NCBI GenBank assembly: GCA_016703325.1
Contig: JADJCH010000059.1
Coordinates: forward strand, 1 to 41,097
Length of the DNA: 41,097 bases
Source: Burkholderiales bacterium
GTDB taxonomy: Bacteria > Pseudomonadota > Gammaproteobacteria > Burkholderiales > Burkholderiaceae_C
Direction of reading: 5' to 3'
A model generated the notes under the pieces. That model made no database searches and had not been told where the DNA came from. It worked only from the letters and a program-made list of their open reading frames with translations. Within the stretch, counting starts at the first letter, position 1. Every line of letters begins with the position of its first letter. Position numbers and translations under genes: made by a program. This document shows, one piece after another, positions 39,955 to 41,097 of this stretch.

Positions 39955-41097
39955 TCAGGCCGGCACGTTCTTCCGCCCGGCGCGGGTGCGGGCGATGATG
40001 GTCTTCATGATCTGCGCGGTGCCGTCGCCGATCTGGAAACCCAGCACGTCGCGCAGGCGCTGCTCCATCGGGCCGCGGTCGTAGCCGCCGTGGCCGAAGC
40101 AGAGCAGGCACTGGTGGATGACGTCATAGGCCAGCTTTGGCCCCCACCACTTGGCCATGCCGGCCTCGGCGGTGTGGGGCAGGCCACGGTCCTTCAGCCA
40201 CAGGCCCTGCAGGCAGAGCAGGCGGGCACCTTCGACCTCGGTGTCGAAGGCGGCCAGCGGGTGCGTCACGCCCTGGAAGGCCGAGAGCGGCTGGCCGAAG
40301 GCCTGGCGCTGGGTGATGTACTCCCAGGTCTCCTCCAGCGCGACACGGGCGACGGCCAGGCACTGCAGCCCGATCAGCGAGCGCGAGAAGTCGAAGCCCT
40401 GCATCACCTGCACGAAGCCCTTGTTCTCGTCGCCCAGCCGGTGGTTGACGGGCACGCGCACGTTCTCGAAGAAGATCGAGCCGCGGCCGATGGCGCGCTG
40501 GCCGTGGCAGTCGAAGCGGCTGGTGGTCAGCCCGGGCGTGTCCATCGGCACCAGCAGCGCGGTCACGCCGTGGGCGCCCGATTCCACCGTGCCGGTGCGG
40601 CCGAAGACGACGGTGATGTCCGCCTGGTCGGCGGCGGAGATCGAGGTCTTCTCGCCGTTGAGGACGTAGGTGTCGCCGTCGCGTTCGATCTTCAGCCGCA
40701 GGCTGGCCGCATCCGAGCCGCCGCGCGGCTCGGTCAGCGCGATGGCGCAGATCGCCTCGCCGGCGGTGAGCTTCTTCAGCCAGGGCGTCACCACCGCCGG
40801 GTCGCCGTAGCGCGACAGGATCTGCCCGTTCAGCGAGGCCAGCAGGTTCAGGTAGGACACGCTCAGGTCGGCACGGGCGATCTCCTCGTGGATCACGCCC
40901 GCAGCCAGGCAGCCCAGGCCCTGGCCACCGAATTCCTCCGGCAACTCCGGACAGAGGAAGCCCATCTCACCCATCTCCCTGAGCAGCGCGCGGTCCAGAT
41001 CCCGCGTCTTGTCCCGCGCCAGGAAACCGGGCGCCACCCGGCCGGTGGCAAAGCGCCGGGCGTGCTCCGCCAGGGTCTGCAGGTCGTCGTCGATGTA
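39955..41097 (-). CDS. acyl-CoA dehydrogenase, AliB-like (5' end outside window)
   Basis: At least 380 residues of an acyl-CoA dehydrogenase; the frame stays open to the window edge (LQTLAEHARRFATGRVAPGFLARDK), so the true start is outside. Blocks seen: MGEMGFLCPELPEEFGGQGLG, AICAIALTEPRGGSDAASLRLKIE, YVLNGEKTSISAADQAD, RAIGRGSIFFENVRVP and QAFGQPLSAFQGVTHPLA. The usual catalytic YEGTSQI motif reads GDGTAQI, so the Glu is replaced by Asp, followed by MKTIIARTRAGR. Cyclohexanecarboxyl-CoA dehydrogenases are known to use a different catalytic acid, so this change supports an AliB-like role beside the AliA-like ligase. A GTG at 41037 is not taken as the start because family similarity continues upstream. 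Confidence 0.85.
   Translation of the reverse strand, partial: YIDDDLQTLAEHARRFATGRVAPGFLARDKTRDLDRALLREMGEMGFLCPELPEEFGGQGLGCLAAGVIHEEIARADLSVSYLNLLASLNGQILSRYGDPAVVTPWLKKLTAGEAICAIALTEPRGGSDAASLRLKIERDGDTYVLNGEKTSISAADQADITVVFGRTGTVESGAHGVTALLVPMDTPGLTTSRFDCHGQRAIGRGSIFFENVRVPVNHRLGDENKGFVQVMQGFDFSRSLIGLQCLAVARVALEETWEYITQRQAFGQPLSAFQGVTHPLAAFDTEVEGARLLCLQGLWLKDRGLPHTAEAGMAKWWGPKLAYDVIHQCLLCFGHGGYDRGPMEQRLRDVLGFQIGDGTAQIMKTIIARTRAGRKNVPA

Overview
The window is GC-rich chromosomal DNA. Its gene content points to a betaproteobacterium of the order Burkholderiales: three Bug-type tricarboxylate receptors, a TRAP transporter, an aldarate pathway with a MOFRL-type glycerate kinase, and tartrate dehydrogenase next to a hydroxypyruvate reductase/glycerate kinase gene. 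Genus cannot be read from the sequence. No rRNA, tRNA or CRISPR array was seen.

Region A (1-5.6 kb) is accessory DNA. It opens with a group II intron whose RNA ends look intact but whose reverse transcriptase/maturase is broken by several frameshifts. Then come a brnT-brnA toxin-antitoxin pair, a stand-alone TIR-like (CAP12/Pycsar-type) protein with an extra C-terminal domain, an orphan HigA antitoxin and a two-gene YeeE/YedE sulfur transporter.

Region B (5.7-19.0 kb) is a complete oxidative uronate/aldarate locus. A FadR-type GntR regulator lies in the middle. Leftward: Bug receptor, gudD, garL, garR and glycerate kinase. Rightward: uronate dehydrogenase, TRAP dctPQM, an SMP-30-type lactonase and garD. 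Together they take D-galacturonate and D-glucuronate through lactone, aldarate and 5-keto-4-deoxyglucarate to pyruvate and tartronate semialdehyde, then glycerate and 2-phosphoglycerate. Matching FadR-type operator sequences lie on the promoters of both arms.

Region C (19.0-23.7 kb) is a second accessory patch: a CopG/BrnT-like pair, an aldo/keto reductase scrap, an IS91-like transposase scrap, a second brnT-brnA pair with a frameshifted toxin, vapBC and a YhcG (DUF1016) nuclease.

Region D (23.7-31.7 kb) holds a thiolase facing a tightly overlapping leftward set: LysR regulator, membrane histidine kinase, CheY-like receiver, and a 1135-residue REC-REC-PAS-GAF-PAS-GGDEF-EAL protein.

Region E (31.8-35.0 kb) reads rightward: tartrate dehydrogenase, a Bug receptor and a second MOFRL kinase that has lost its middle part.

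Region F (35.0-41.1 kb, leftward) has two acyl-CoA dehydrogenases, a BadK-like hydratase, a Bug receptor and an AliA-like CoA ligase. It probably belongs to alicyclic (cyclohexanecarboxylate-type) acid degradation and runs off the right edge.

No completely novel multi-gene system is claimed. The best leads are the TIR protein with its unassigned C-terminal domain, the hairpin repeat that starts on the stop codon of two different transport-receptor genes, the shared near-leaderless promoter layout of the two brnTA modules, the perfect palindrome inside yhcG, and the overlap of a LysR gene with a c-di-GMP signalling operon.
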